Shown here: one piece after another, positions 19,013-28,487 of the stretch | Numbering within the stretch: the first letter of the stretch is position 1 | Layout of the letters: each line of letters starts with the position of its first letter | Source of the DNA: Sphaerotilus montanus | GTDB taxonomy: Bacteria > Pseudomonadota > Gammaproteobacteria > Burkholderiales > Burkholderiaceae_C | Direction of reading: 5' to 3' | DNA: 64,000 bases | NCBI RefSeq assembly: GCF_013410775.1 | Contig: NZ_JACCFH010000001.1 | Coordinates: 2,852,001-2,916,000, forward strand | The notes under the pieces: model-generated | Told to the model about the DNA's origin: nothing | Seen by the model: only the letters and a program-made list of their open reading frames with translations | The model's database searches: none | Position numbers and translations under genes: made by a program

Positions 19013-20395
19013 TCAGGAGAGCTGGCGGACGGTGTCGATCGCCTCTTCGATGCGTTCGACGGGATGCACCGTCAGGCCCTCGATCGGCTTTCTGGGCGCG
19101 TTGGCCTTGGGCACCAGGGCGACCGTGAAGCCCAGCTTGGCGGCTTCCTTCAGGCGCTCCTGACCACGTGGCGCCGGCCGCACCTCCCCCGCCAGCCCGA
19201 CCTCGCCGAACGCGATGAAGCCCTTCGGCAAGGGCCGCCCGCGCAGCGAACTCTGGATCGCCAGCAGCACCGCCAGATCCGCCGCCGGCTCGCTGATGCG
19301 CACGCCGCCGACCGCGTTGACGAACACGTCCTGGTCCGCGCAGGACACCCCCGCGTGCCGGTGCAAGACCGCCAGCAGCATCGCCAGCCGGTCTCGGTCC
19401 AGCCCGACGCTCAGCCGCCGCGGGCTGGGGCCACCGGCATCCACCAGCGCCTGGATCTCGACCAGCAGCGGCCGTGTGCCCTCCAGCGTCACCAGCACAC
19501 ACGCGCCCGGCACCGGCTCGCTGTGGCTCGACAGGAAGATGGCGCTCGGATTCGCCACGCCCTTGAGGCCTTTCTCGGTCATCGCGAACACGCCGATCTC
19601 GTTGACCGCGCCGAAGCGGTTCTTGATCGCACGCACCAGGCGGAAGCTCGAATGGGTGTCGCCCTCGAAATACAGCACCGTGTCGACGATGTGCTCCAGC
19701 ACACGCGGGCCGGCCAGCGCGCCTTCCTTGGTGACGTGGCCGACGAGCACGATGGTGCAGCCGGTGGCCTTGGCGGTGCGGGTGAGCTGCGCCGCGCACT
19801 CGCGCACCTGGGCGACCGAGCCGGGCGCGGAGGTGAGCTGGTCGGAGTAGAGCGTCTGGATCGAGTCGATGACGCAGAACGCCGGCTGCTCCAGCGCGAG
19901 CGTGGCCTGGATGCGCTCCAGCCCGATCTCGGCCAGCACGCGCAGCTGCGTGCCGCCCAGCCCGAGCCGGTGCGCCCGCAGCGCGACCTGCGCGCCGGAT
20001 TCCTCGCCGGTCACATAGAGCACCTTCATCTGGTGCGACAGCGCCTCGGCTGCCTGCAGCAGCAGCGTGCTCTTGCCGATGCCGGGGTCGCCGCCGATCA
20101 GCACCACGCCGCCTTCGACGATGCCGCCGCCGAGCACGCGGTCCAGCTCCTCCAGCCCGGTGGGGGTGCGCGCCACCTCGGCGGCCTCGATGTCGGCCAG
20201 TGTGGCCACCGGCTGGCTCTTGGCGAGTGCCTGGAAGCGGTTGTTCTTGCTGCCGCCCGCGCCGAGACCGGCCGTGGGCTCGGCAATGGTCTCGTCAAGC
20301 GTGTTCCAGGCCCCGCAGTGCGGGCATTTGCCGAGCCATTTGGGATTGGTGCCGCCGCAGTCGCGGCAGGTGTAGATCGTCTTGTCGCGTGCCAT
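19013..20395 (-). CDS. radA: DNA repair protein RadA
   Basis: A 460-residue RadA, a RecA-like, DnaB-type helicase that aids branch migration in recombinational repair. Features in order: four-cysteine zinc finger CRDCGGTNPKWLGKCPHCG (residues about 9-27), Walker A GGDPGIGKSTLLLQ, the RadA-specific KNRFGAVNEIGVF loop, and a C-terminal Lon-protease-like domain. Length matches the family. The ATG at 20395 places the zinc finger at the expected position. It is divergent from the exporter gene at 20438, with 42 bases between the starts. Confidence 0.96.
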   Translation of the reverse strand: MARDKTIYTCRDCGGTNPKWLGKCPHCGAWNTLDETIAEPTAGLGAGGSKNNRFQALAKSQPVATLADIEAAEVARTPTGLEELDRVLGGGIVEGGVVLIGGDPGIGKSTLLLQAAEALSHQMKVLYVTGEESGAQVALRAHRLGLGGTQLRVLAEIGLERIQATLALEQPAFCVIDSIQTLYSDQLTSAPGSVAQVRECAAQLTRTAKATGCTIVLVGHVTKEGALAGPRVLEHIVDTVLYFEGDTHSSFRLVRAIKNRFGAVNEIGVFAMTEKGLKGVANPSAIFLSSHSEPVPGACVLVTLEGTRPLLVEIQALVDAGGPSPRRLSVGLDRDRLAMLLAVLHRHAGVSCADQDVFVNAVGGVRISEPAADLAVLLAIQSSLRGRPLPKGFIAFGEVGLAGEVRPAPRGQERLKEAAKLGFTVALVPKANAPRKPIEGLTVHPVERIEEAIDTVRQLS

Positions 20396-20437
20396 GCGGC
20401 GGATTGTCCCCTGCGCGCCGTGTGGCAGGATGTGACC

Positions 20438-21076
20438 ATGGAATTCAATACTTGGCTCACTTTCCTGGCTGCTGCCGTGGCGATCAGCCTCTCGCCCGGA
20501 CCGGGCGCGATCGCCGCGATGGGCGTCGGCCTGAACCACGGGTTCCGCCGCGGACAGGTCATCGCCTTCGGCCTGCTGATGGGGGTGTGGACGCAGACGC
20601 TGGTCGTGGGCTTCGGTCTGGGCATGCTGCTATCGACGTCCGAAGTGGCCTTCTCGGTCGTCAAGTGGGTGGGCGCGGCCTACCTCGTCTGGCTGGGCAT
20701 CCAGCAGTGGCGTGCGCCGGTCCGGCCACTGGTGGCGCCGGCGGGCGAGGCGTCACCGGATGCCCACCGCCATCTCGCGCGCACGCTCTTCCTGCGCGGC
20801 TGGATGGTCAACGCGCTCAACCCGAAAGGCACGGTGTTCCTCATCGCCGTGCTGCCGCAGTTCATCGACGCGGCACGGCCGCTGCTGGCGCAGTACCTCG
20901 CGATCGGCGCCACCTTCGGCGTGGTCGAATGTCTGGTGATGAGCGGCTATGTGGCGCTGGCGTCGCGCGTGCTGGGCATGCTGCGCCAGCCGCACCACCT
21001 GCGCTGGATGAACCGGACCTTCGGCGGGCTGTTCGTCGTCGCGGGGGCCGTGCTGGGGTTGTTCCGGCGCGCCTGA
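20438..21076 (+). CDS. LysE/RhtB family amino-acid exporter
   Basis: A 212-residue inner-membrane exporter with about six hydrophobic helices. The N-terminal family signature AISLSPGPGAIAAMGVGLNHG and the middle FLRGWMVNALNPKGTVFLIAVLPQF are typical of the RhtB/LysE family, which exports homoserine, threonine, lysine or related compounds. The substrate cannot be assigned. It shares a very short divergent promoter region with radA. Confidence 0.88.
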   Translation: MEFNTWLTFLAAAVAISLSPGPGAIAAMGVGLNHGFRRGQVIAFGLLMGVWTQTLVVGFGLGMLLSTSEVAFSVVKWVGAAYLVWLGIQQWRAPVRPLVAPAGEASPDAHRHLARTLFLRGWMVNALNPKGTVFLIAVLPQFIDAARPLLAQYLAIGATFGVVECLVMSGYVALASRVLGMLRQPHHLRWMNRTFGGLFVVAGAVLGLFRRA

Positions 21077-21091
21077 GCGTGGGGCGGGGCG

Positions 21092-21502
21092 TTACTCCGA
21101 CGCCAGGCGCCCCCGGCCGCGGGCCGCCTTGGTCGCGCCATGCCGGGTCTTGGACTCCAGTCGCCGGAGTTTCGAGCCGTGGGTCGGTTTCGTGGCCCGG
21201 CGTGACTTGGGCACATGGGCGGCGCGGTCGACCATGTCCTGCAGCCGGACCAGCGCGTCGGCCTGGTTGCGCGGCAGGCTGCGGTGGTCCTGGGCCTTGA
21301 TGACGACCACGCCATCACTGCCGATGCGGCTGTCGGGCAGCGCCAGCAGACGCTCCTTGACCGCCTCGGGCAGCGACGAGGCGCGGATGTCGAAGCGCAG
21401 GTGCGCCGCGCTCGACACCTTGTTGACGTTCTGCCCACCCGCGCCCTGGGCGCGGATGGCCGTGAAATCGACCTCGCGCGGGTCGATCACGGGCGGTTTC
21501 AT
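21092..21502 (-). CDS. arfB: Alternative ribosome-rescue factor ArfB
   Basis: A 136-residue peptidyl-tRNA hydrolase that releases ribosomes stalled on non-stop mRNA. The catalytic GGQ motif is in IRAQGAGGQNVNKVSSAA (G26-Q28 region), and the C-terminal basic tail (KSRRATKPTHGSKLRRLESK) that inserts into the empty mRNA channel is present. Size fits ArfB (YaeJ). It lacks the codon-recognition domains of RF1/RF2. Its ATG overlaps the TGA of the thioesterase gene by four bases. Confidence 0.93.
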   Translation of the reverse strand: MKPPVIDPREVDFTAIRAQGAGGQNVNKVSSAAHLRFDIRASSLPEAVKERLLALPDSRIGSDGVVVIKAQDHRSLPRNQADALVRLQDMVDRAAHVPKSRRATKPTHGSKLRRLESKTRHGATKAARGRGRLASE

Positions 21503-21993
21503 GGCTGCGGCGGCGCGGGGTGGCGCACGGCCTTGAGCCGCTGCTCCATCTCGGTGCGCAGCTGGCGGCGGGCCTGGGCGTTTTCCCAGCGCCGCTTCTC
21601 GTCGGCCGAGAACGGGCGCAGGCTGGGCACCTTGGCCGGCTTGCCGTCGTCGTCGACGGCGACCATCGTGAAGAAGCACGAGTTGGCGTGGCGCACGACC
21701 TGCGTGCGGATGTTCTCGGCGATCACCTTGATGCCGATCTCCATCGACGAGGTGCCGGTGTAGTTCACGCTGGCCAGCAGGCTGACGAGCTCGCCGACGT
21801 GGATCGGCTGGCGGAACATCACCTGGTCGACGCTGAGCGTGACCACGTAGCGGCCGGCGTAGCGGCTGGCGCAGGCGTAGGCGGCCTGGTCGAGCAGCTT
21901 CAGGATGGTGCCGCCGTGGACATTGCCGGAGAAGTTGGCCATGTCCGGCGTCATCAGCACCGTCATCGAGAGTTGGTGGGAGGGCAGGTCCAT
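21499..21993 (-). CDS. Acyl-CoA thioesterase (hotdog fold)
   Basis: A 164-residue YciA/BFIT-type acyl-CoA hydrolase. The hotdog signature is MANFSGNVHGGTILKLLDQA with the catalytic Asp after HGG, followed by VDQVMFRQPIHVGELV and SMEIGIKV. The C-terminal acidic/basic helix is typical of hexameric family members. It overlaps arfB by four bases (ATGA), so the two form an operon. Confidence 0.9.
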   Translation of the reverse strand: MDLPSHQLSMTVLMTPDMANFSGNVHGGTILKLLDQAAYACASRYAGRYVVTLSVDQVMFRQPIHVGELVSLLASVNYTGTSSMEIGIKVIAENIRTQVVRHANSCFFTMVAVDDDGKPAKVPSLRPFSADEKRRWENAQARRQLRTEMEQRLKAVRHPAPPQP

Positions 21994-22039
21994 CGGGGCG
22001 TCGCGGTGTCCGCAAGGTTGAGCTGACGCGTATCTTGCA

Positions 22040-22606
22040 TCAGCCGTGCCGACCCGCCATGCGGCGCAGCGACGCCGTGCCGTGGCGCGCCACGCCGACG
22101 AGGTGGACCAGCACCAGCAGGATCATCAGCTTGGAGCCCAGCCCGTGCAGCAGGCCGGTCCGGTAGTGCAATGCCTTGTTCTCGGCCATCGGCGAGGGCA
22201 GCTCGAACCAGCCGAGCACATGGATCGGGCTGCCATCGCTCCAGACCATCAGCGGCCCGGTGACGATCATCAGCGCGAGCACGGCCAGCAGCGCGCCGTG
22301 GCCGACCTTTTCCGCCACCCGCGTCCAGCCGGCGGGCGACAACGGGCGCGGGCTGCGGCCCGACACCATCGCCATCAGCCGCCACCCGATGCGCGCGGCC
22401 AGTGGCACGAACGCGAACACGCCGATCGCGACGTGCCATGCCCACAGCGCCTTGCGTTCCGGTCCCTTGGGCAGCACGTCCTCGGCGACGATCCCGATGA
22501 CGAGCATCGTCAGCGTCAGCAGGGCGCCGCCCCAGTGGGCCAGGCGCGAGAAGCGGCCATAGACATCGGGCTGGTCCAGGGTGGGCAGGTGGTTCATGTT
22601 GGGCAT
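22040..22606 (-). CDS. Cytochrome b561-type membrane protein
   Basis: A 188-residue integral membrane protein with four helices in the cytochrome b561 (prokaryotic CybB-like) pattern. Candidate haem-ligand histidines are in FSRLAHWGGALL (helix 1), LWAWHVAIGVFAF (helix 2) and, after the long loop, NKALHYRTGLLHGLG with LVLVHLVGVARHG (helices 3 and 4). It would pass electrons between quinol and a soluble or periplasmic acceptor. Start 22606 is taken; an ATG three codons downstream is equally possible. Confidence 0.85.
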   Translation of the reverse strand: MPNMNHLPTLDQPDVYGRFSRLAHWGGALLTLTMLVIGIVAEDVLPKGPERKALWAWHVAIGVFAFVPLAARIGWRLMAMVSGRSPRPLSPAGWTRVAEKVGHGALLAVLALMIVTGPLMVWSDGSPIHVLGWFELPSPMAENKALHYRTGLLHGLGSKLMILLVLVHLVGVARHGTASLRRMAGRHG

Positions 22607-22641
22607 CGACAGCGGACAGTGGTGTCCGAGGATTGTGCCGA

Positions 22642-23766
22642 TCAGGCTGAACCGGACATGTCCTGCGCGCTGTCCACCACCCGGACAGGGACCCGCAGCG
22701 CCAGCGCGCACATCAGCTCGTAGCCGATCGTGCCCGCCGCGTGCGCCACCTCGTCGATGGGCAGCACGCTGCCATCCGGGCCGTTGCCCCAGAGCGTGAC
22801 CTCGCTGCCGACCTCGGCCAGCGGCACCGGCGTCAGGTCCACCGCCAGCATGTCCATCGAGACCCGGCCCACCGTCGTGGTGCGCACGCCGTCGACCAGC
22901 ACCGGCGTGCCGGTCGGGGCGTGGCGCGGGTAGCCGTCGGCGTAGCCGCAGGCGACGATGCCGATGCGCATCGGGTGCTCGGCGCGGAAGCGGCTGCCGT
23001 AGCCGACGGTGTCGCCGGGCTGCAGCGTCTGGGTCGAGATCAGCCGGGAGCGCAGGGTCATCGCCGGCGCGAGGCCCCAGTGGGCGATGTCGTGTTCCGG
23101 GAAATCGGGCGCGCTGCCGTAGCTCAGGATGCCGCTGCGCACCCAGTCGGCGCGCACGTCGGCCGCCTCGGCGTGGCGCAGGATGGCCGCGCTGTTGCTC
23201 AAGCTGCGCTCGCCGGGCAGGTCGTGCGTGGCGGCGTGGAAGGCGGCGACCTGGTGCGCGATGCCGCGCGGGCCGTCGGCGTCGGAAAAGTGGGTGACCA
23301 GCGAGATCTCGTCCACCTGCGGCAGCGCGTTCAGCCGGGTCCACGCGCTGCGCAGGTGCGCCCCGGTGAAGCCCAGCCGGTTCATGCCGCTGTTCATCTT
23401 GAGGAAGACACGGTGCGGCTGGTGCGTCTTGTGCGCGGCGAGCCAGTCGATCTGCGTCTCGTGGTGGACGACGTGCCAGAGGTTCAGCCGCGAGCACAGC
23501 TCCAGGTCGCGCGGCTCGAAGCAGCCTTCCAGCAGCAGCACCGGCCCGCGCCAGCCCAGGTTGCGCACGCGCTGCGCCTCGTCCAGGTCCAGCATCGCCA
23601 GACCATCCGCGCCGAGCAGACCCGGCCAGATGCGCTCGATGCCATGGCCATAGGCATTGGCCTTGATCACGGCCCACAAGCGGGCATCGCCGGCATGGCG
23701 GCGGGCGACCTGCAGATTGCTGGCCAGGGCATCGGGATGGAGGAGGGCTTCGATCGGGCGTGGCAT
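22642..23766 (-). CDS. alr: Alanine racemase
   Basis: A 374-residue PLP enzyme interconverting L- and D-alanine for peptidoglycan. The PLP lysine is in [13 protein letters not shown] (about residue 35). The C-terminal domain holds [24 protein letters not shown]-like sequence and the catalytic tyrosine region [28 protein letters not shown]. Length fits the family. Initiation at 23766 starts directly with the family N-terminus. It is divergent from lplT. Confidence 0.95.
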   Translation of the reverse strand: MPRPIEALLHPDALASNLQVARRHAGDARLWAVIKANAYGHGIERIWPGLLGADGLAMLDLDEAQRVRNLGWRGPVLLLEGCFEPRDLELCSRLNLWHVVHHETQIDWLAAHKTHQPHRVFLKMNSGMNRLGFTGAHLRSAWTRLNALPQVDEISLVTHFSDADGPRGIAHQVAAFHAATHDLPGERSLSNSAAILRHAEAADVRADWVRSGILSYGSAPDFPEHDIAHWGLAPAMTLRSRLISTQTLQPGDTVGYGSRFRAEHPMRIGIVACGYADGYPRHAPTGTPVLVDGVRTTTVGRVSMDMLAVDLTPVPLAEVGSEVTLWGNGPDGSVLPIDEVAHAAGTIGYELMCALALRVPVRVVDSAQDMSGSA

Positions 23767-23941
23767 GGCGAAAGATTGTGCCAGCCCTCCGCGACCTGAG
23801 GATTTCACCAGAGGTGCCCGCAGGGGCGCATGCTATAACCGCGCCGCACCGCAGTGGCGCCCGTCGCCGGCTGGTCTGTCCCTGTTTTCTGTCCCTGTCC
23901 CCCGTTCCTACATCCACTTCCAACAGAGCCGTCTCAGCCGG

Positions 23942-25222
23942 ATGAAAAAAGGCTTCCACACCATCATGTCGGCGCAGTTCTTCAGCTCGCTGGCAGACAA
24001 CGCCTTGTTTGTCGCCGCGGTCGAACTGCTCCGGACTTCCGGCTCGCCTGAATGGCAGCGGGCCGCGCTGGTGCCGATGTTCGCGCTGTTCTATGTGATC
24101 CTGGCGCCCTTCGTGGGGGCCTTCGCCGACGCAGTGCCCAAGGGCAAGGTGATGTTCTTCTCGAACACCATCAAGGTCATCGGCTGCCTGATGATGCTGT
24201 TCGGGACCCACCCGCTGGCCGCCTACGCGATCGTCGGCCTGGGGGCTGCGGCCTACTCGCCGGCCAAGTACGGCATCCTGACCGAACTCCTGCCGCCCTC
24301 GCAGCTGGTCAAGGCCAATGGCTGGATCGAGGGGCTGACGATCTCCTCGATCATCCTGGGCGTGCTGCTGGGCGGGCAGCTGGTGGGGCCGCACATCGCG
24401 CCGAGCCTGCTCGCCTTCGACTTCCCGCTGCTGGACCTGGGCATCGACACGCCGCCCGAGGCCGCCATCGCGTCGCTGGTGTTCCTCTACGTCATCGCCG
24501 CGGTGTTCAACCTCTACATCCCGCGCACGGACGCGCCGCTGCAGCCACTCTCCAGCGATCCGGTCGCGCTGGTGCGCGATTTCTCCGACTGCAACTCGCG
24601 CCTGTGGAACGACCGGCTCGGCCAGATTTCGCTCGCCACGACCACGCTGTTCTGGGGCGTCTCGGGCAACCTGCGCTACATCGTGCTGGCCTGGGCGGCC
24701 GCCGCGCTGGGGTATGGCACGACGCAGGCCTCGTCGCTGGTCGGCGTGGTGGCGGTCGGCACGGCCGTGGGGGCCGTGGTGGCCTCGGTGATGATGCGCC
24801 TGGAACATGCCACGCGCGTCATGCCGCTGGGGGTGGCGATGGGTCTGCTCGTGGTGCTGATGAACTTCATCGACAACGTCTGGCTGGCCGCACCGTTCCT
24901 GATCGTGCTGGGCGGGCTGGGTGGTTTCCTGGTGGTGCCGATGAACGCGCTGCTGCAGCACCGTGGCCACAACCTGATGGGCGCCGGCCGCTCGATCGCC
25001 GTGCAGAACTTCAACGAGCAGGCCTGCATCCTCGCGCTGGGCGCGTTCTACACCGGCATGACCCGCGGCGGGCTGTCGGCCTTCGGTGCGATCACGATCT
25101 TCGGCCTGCTGGTGGCGGGCACGATGGAGCTGATCCGCCGCTGGCACCGCCGCAACGCGGTCGTGCACCGCGACGAGGTCGATCGCCTGATGGCCATCGC
25201 TCGCAGCGACAGCGGGCACTGA
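23942..25222 (+). CDS. lplT: Lysophospholipid transporter LplT
   Basis: A 426-residue major-facilitator protein with about 12 helices, matching LplT, which flips lysophospholipids across the inner membrane for re-acylation. The N-terminus MSAQFFSSLADNALFVAAVELL and the loop FADAVPKGKVMFFSNTIK are characteristic. In enterobacteria lplT is next to aas; here no acyltransferase is adjacent, so the partner must be elsewhere. Its stop and the stop of the convergent gene at 25241 lie within a short TGAACC/GGTTCA hairpin. Confidence 0.92.
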   Translation: MKKGFHTIMSAQFFSSLADNALFVAAVELLRTSGSPEWQRAALVPMFALFYVILAPFVGAFADAVPKGKVMFFSNTIKVIGCLMMLFGTHPLAAYAIVGLGAAAYSPAKYGILTELLPPSQLVKANGWIEGLTISSIILGVLLGGQLVGPHIAPSLLAFDFPLLDLGIDTPPEAAIASLVFLYVIAAVFNLYIPRTDAPLQPLSSDPVALVRDFSDCNSRLWNDRLGQISLATTTLFWGVSGNLRYIVLAWAAAALGYGTTQASSLVGVVAVGTAVGAVVASVMMRLEHATRVMPLGVAMGLLVVLMNFIDNVWLAAPFLIVLGGLGGFLVVPMNALLQHRGHNLMGAGRSIAVQNFNEQACILALGAFYTGMTRGGLSAFGAITIFGLLVAGTMELIRRWHRRNAVVHRDEVDRLMAIARSDSGH

Positions 25223-25240
25223 ACCCGCGTCGGCGCCGGT

Positions 25241-26128
25241 TCAGAGCGCCATCGGCGCGGTCGGCTGGAACACGCGGTCGAACGTGCGGTCGTGGCGCGC
25301 CAGCAGCTGCTCCAGCGCATGGTTGTCCAGCGGGGTGGTGAGGCAGGCGTCGCAATCGGCGAAGGTGGCGCGGATGCGCTCGATCGGCGCCAGCTTCTGC
25401 GTCAGCGCCACCACCACCGGGGCCATGCCGGCCAGCGTCGGATGTCGGCGGATGCGGCGGCAGGTCTGGAAGCCGGCCGGGCCACCCTGGCCCACGCCGA
25501 GGAACACGAAACCGAACACCAGCCGGCTGGTCAGCGCCACGGCCTCGTCGCTGGTGCGCGTCAGCAGCACCCGGTAGCCGTAGGCGACCAGGCGTTCGCG
25601 CAGCAGGCGGCATTCGGCCGGGCTGTTGCTCACCACCAGCACCTGGTCGAGCCGCTGGTCGCCCTCGGCCAGCACCGAGTTGCTGTAGCCGGCGCTGGCG
25701 CGGAAGTCCTGCACGTCGTGGTCGTTGAGCGCTTGTTGCCGGGTCAGCCCGCTGGGGCCGGTGGCGGCCAGCCGCAGTCGCGGTGCCAGTCCGGACTCGC
25801 GCAGCGCGCGGGCAGCGCGGCGGCTCCTGAGGTCGTCGAGCGCGCGGCGCAGCTGCAGCGCGTCGATCGGGCGGCTCAGGTGGGCGCCGGCGGTCGGGGG
25901 CGTTTTCGAGCCGCCGATGAACACCGTGTCGCGCACCCGTCCGGCCCGTCCGACCGCCAGGATCGCTTCCGGCAGGTCCGCATCGGCCACCAGCCAGTCG
26001 CAGTCGGTGACCGACTCGCCCACCGTGTAGACCGGCACGGCATCCACCAGGCGGAAGTAGCTTTCCAGCGTTCGGCGCTCGAATGCACTGAAGCCGACGA
26101 TGGCAATTCGCTGGGCAACCGCACGCAT
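25241..26128 (-). CDS. Tandem pseudo-receiver protein
   Basis: A 295-residue protein with two receiver-like folds. The C-terminal one (about residues 160-285) aligns by eye with a CheY-like receiver: QVLVVSNSPAECRLLRERLV, then LVFGFVFLGVGQGGPAG, ALTQK and CLTTPLDNHALEQLL. The acidic pair is Ser-Asn, the phospho-acceptor Asp is replaced by Gly, and the conserved Lys is Thr. The N-terminal half (RIAIVGFSAFERRTLESYF ... HLSRPIDALQLRRALDDL) also resembles a degenerate receiver. It therefore cannot be phosphorylated in the usual way and is probably a protein-interaction module. It is divergent from the aminotransferase. Confidence 0.75.
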   Translation of the reverse strand: MRAVAQRIAIVGFSAFERRTLESYFRLVDAVPVYTVGESVTDCDWLVADADLPEAILAVGRAGRVRDTVFIGGSKTPPTAGAHLSRPIDALQLRRALDDLRSRRAARALRESGLAPRLRLAATGPSGLTRQQALNDHDVQDFRASAGYSNSVLAEGDQRLDQVLVVSNSPAECRLLRERLVAYGYRVLLTRTSDEAVALTSRLVFGFVFLGVGQGGPAGFQTCRRIRRHPTLAGMAPVVVALTQKLAPIERIRATFADCDACLTTPLDNHALEQLLARHDRTFDRVFQPTAPMAL

Positions 26129-26343
26129 GGGGATCTCCGCTCTGTCTTGTTGGGGTACAGGTCGATTCTTCGAGACGGCCCCGGTAGCGTCAAGGCGGCC
26201 ATCCCCCTCAATACGATGTGGTACCGACCACCCTTCGAGGTGGAATGCACGGCGGGGGTGGACGATTTTTCCTGATCCGCCCCCGGGTCTCCGGGGACGG
26301 GGCTCGGCGGATAATCGCGGACCCCCTCGCAGGAGCACTTTCC

Positions 26344-27540
26344 ATGTTCGAACACGTCGATGCCTATGCCGGCGATCCCATCCTCACGCTGAACGAGAAC
26401 TTCCAGAAGGACCCCCGGCCGGGCAAGATCAACCTGTCGATCGGCATCTACTTCGACGACGCCGGCCGCCTGCCGGTGATGCAGGCCGTGCGCACGGCCG
26501 AGACGGTGATGCTGCAGTCCATTGGTCCTCGCGGCTACCTGCCGATGGTGGGGGCCACCAACACGCGCGAGCAGATCCAGCACCTGCTCTTCGGCGCGGA
26601 CCACGAGGCCGTGACCAGCGGGCGCACGGTGACGCTGCAGACGCTGGGCGGCTCCGGCGCGCTCAAGGTGGGCGCCGATTTCCTGAAGAAGTACTTCCCC
26701 GGCAGCGGCGTGTGGATCAGCGACCCGACCTGGGACAACCACCGCGCGATCTTCGAAGGCGCCGGGTTCGCGGTGAACACCTACCCGTACTACGACCCCG
26801 CCACCGGCGGACTGCGCTTCGACGCGATGCTGGAGACGCTGCGCGGTCTGCCGGCGCGCTCGGTCGTGCTGCTGCACGCGTGCTGCCACAACCCGACCGG
26901 CGTGGACCTGACGGCGGCGCAGTGGGCCGCGCTGATCCCGGTGCTGGTCGAGCGCGGGCTGATTCCCTTCGTCGACATCGCCTACCAGGGCTTCGGCGAC
27001 GGCGTGCAGGAAGACGCCTTCGCGCTGCGGGCGCTGGCGGATGCGGGCATCGCCTTCTTCGTCGCCAACAGCTTCTCCAAGAGCTTCTCGCTCTACGGCG
27101 AGCGCGTCGGTGGCCTGAGCGTGGTCTGCCCGACGGTGGCCGAGGCCGGGCTGGTGATCGGCCAGTTGCAGGTCGCCGTGCGCAAGAACTATTCGAGCCC
27201 GCCGACCCACGGCGGGCAGATCGTCGCCCGCGTGCTGGCGGATGCGGCGCTGCGCCAGTCGTGGACGGACGAGCTGGACGGGATGCGCGTGCGGATCCAG
27301 GCCATGCGCGAGCGGCTGCACGCGGTCCTGTCGGACAAGGTGCCGGGGCGTGATTTCAGCTACTTCCTGACCCAGCGCGGCATGTTCAGCTACACGGGGC
27401 TGTCGCCGCAGCAGGTCGATGTGCTGCGCGAGACGCACGGCGTCTACCTGGTCCGCTCGGGGCGGATGTGCGTGGCGGGGCTGAACAGCGGCAACGTGGA
27501 GCGCACGGCCGAGGCGATGGCCGCCGTGCTGGCAGGTTAA
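26344..27540 (+). CDS. Aromatic amino-acid aminotransferase (TyrB/AspC type)
   Basis: A 398-residue class I aminotransferase of the subfamily that handles aspartate and aromatic amino acids. Motifs: [10 protein letters not shown] near the N-terminus, [17 protein letters not shown], the cofactor-binding [11 protein letters not shown] and the Schiff-base lysine in [19 protein letters not shown]; the C-terminal substrate arginine lies in [14 protein letters not shown]. It would transfer amino groups between glutamate and phenylpyruvate, hydroxyphenylpyruvate or oxaloacetate. The ATG at 26344 follows AGGAG at 26332. Confidence 0.92.
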   Translation: MFEHVDAYAGDPILTLNENFQKDPRPGKINLSIGIYFDDAGRLPVMQAVRTAETVMLQSIGPRGYLPMVGATNTREQIQHLLFGADHEAVTSGRTVTLQTLGGSGALKVGADFLKKYFPGSGVWISDPTWDNHRAIFEGAGFAVNTYPYYDPATGGLRFDAMLETLRGLPARSVVLLHACCHNPTGVDLTAAQWAALIPVLVERGLIPFVDIAYQGFGDGVQEDAFALRALADAGIAFFVANSFSKSFSLYGERVGGLSVVCPTVAEAGLVIGQLQVAVRKNYSSPPTHGGQIVARVLADAALRQSWTDELDGMRVRIQAMRERLHAVLSDKVPGRDFSYFLTQRGMFSYTGLSPQQVDVLRETHGVYLVRSGRMCVAGLNSGNVERTAEAMAAVLAG

Positions 27541-27705
27541 GGCCGCTGCTGCGGACGGGCCTGTGACGACCGCATCAAGGGCTTGCACGCACGCGGCGAT
27601 GCGGTGGTGGGGGATACCATGGGCGGGCATTGCATTTGCGCCCCGACGGTGGTTCTCCTGTTGCCATTGCTGCTGCCAAACGCCCTTCACTACCCACACG
27701 GCTAC

Positions 27706-28437
27706 ATGAACACCTTGCTTTTTTCGACGCAGCCCGCTTCCTTGCCCGACGAGGAGACGGACTTCGGTGATCCGGACGGTGGAGATCCGGATCTCGACGG
27801 TTCATTGGCTGCGGTGGCTGAGGCGGTCGACGAGGTGGTCACCCCCGGGTGCACGGCCGTGGCGGTCCACGAAGCACAGCTCACCGAATGGATCGACGCC
27901 ATCGTCGACGGCAACCAGCGTGCCCTCGCGGCGCTGTACGACGCCACGGTGTCGCGGGTCTACGGCCTCGTGCTGCGCATGTTGCGCAAGCCGGCGCTGG
28001 CCGAGGAGGTGGTGGAGGACACCTACTTCCAGGTCTGGCGCCAGGCGGTGCGCTTTGACGCGGCACGCGCCAAGGTGATGACCTGGCTGCTGAACATGGC
28101 GCGCTCGCGTGCCATCGACACGATGCGCCGCGAAGCCCGGTTCCAGCACGACAGTCTGGACGACGACTCGCTGCCCGAGATGGAGTCCGTCCAGCCGGCT
28201 GCAGATGAACTGCTGGAGGCCTCGCGCGACCACGCCGATCTGCACCGTGCGCTGATGCAACTGAGTGCGCAGCCGCGGCAGCTGCTCGCGCTGGCCTTCT
28301 TTCGCGGGCTCAGCCACGAGGACATTTCCCAGGAGGTGGCCCTGCCGCTGGGCACCGTGAAATCGCAGATCCGGCGCGCACTGATCAGCCTGCGGCAGCT
28401 GCTGGGCGGGAGCGGCTTGCCAGTGCCAGTCTCCTGA
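27706..28437 (+). CDS. ECF-type RNA polymerase sigma factor
   Basis: A 243-residue extracytoplasmic-function sigma factor. An acidic N-terminal extension of about 55 residues precedes region 2 (ALYDATVSRVYGLVLRML; VVEDTYFQVWRQA; the -10 recognition helix SRAIDTMRRE) and region 4 (LAFFRGLSHEDISQEVALPL, then GTVKSQIRRALISLRQLL). A gene for a cupin protein of the ChrR anti-sigma type follows 50 bases later, so this probably belongs to the RpoE/ChrR group responding to singlet oxygen or organic peroxides. The acidic extension is unusual. Upstream in-frame codons read into a hydrophobic stretch but have no better ribosome site. Confidence 0.92.
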   Translation: MNTLLFSTQPASLPDEETDFGDPDGGDPDLDGSLAAVAEAVDEVVTPGCTAVAVHEAQLTEWIDAIVDGNQRALAALYDATVSRVYGLVLRMLRKPALAEEVVEDTYFQVWRQAVRFDAARAKVMTWLLNMARSRAIDTMRREARFQHDSLDDDSLPEMESVQPAADELLEASRDHADLHRALMQLSAQPRQLLALAFFRGLSHEDISQEVALPLGTVKSQIRRALISLRQLLGGSGLPVPVS

Positions 28438-28487
28438 GCGCCCACTGTTCCGCCTTGATGCCCTGGATCGTCTGAGAATTCGTCACC

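Noticed and set aside
22040-25219. 1059-codon minus-strand frame running from lplT to cytochrome b561
   Set aside because: Only the last 188 residues are protein-like (cytochrome b561). The remainder is antisense to lplT and out of frame with alr.
25216-25246. TGAACC/GGTTCA hairpin at the convergent stops of lplT and the pseudo-receiver gene as terminator
   Set aside because: The stem is short and no T-tract follows on either strand.
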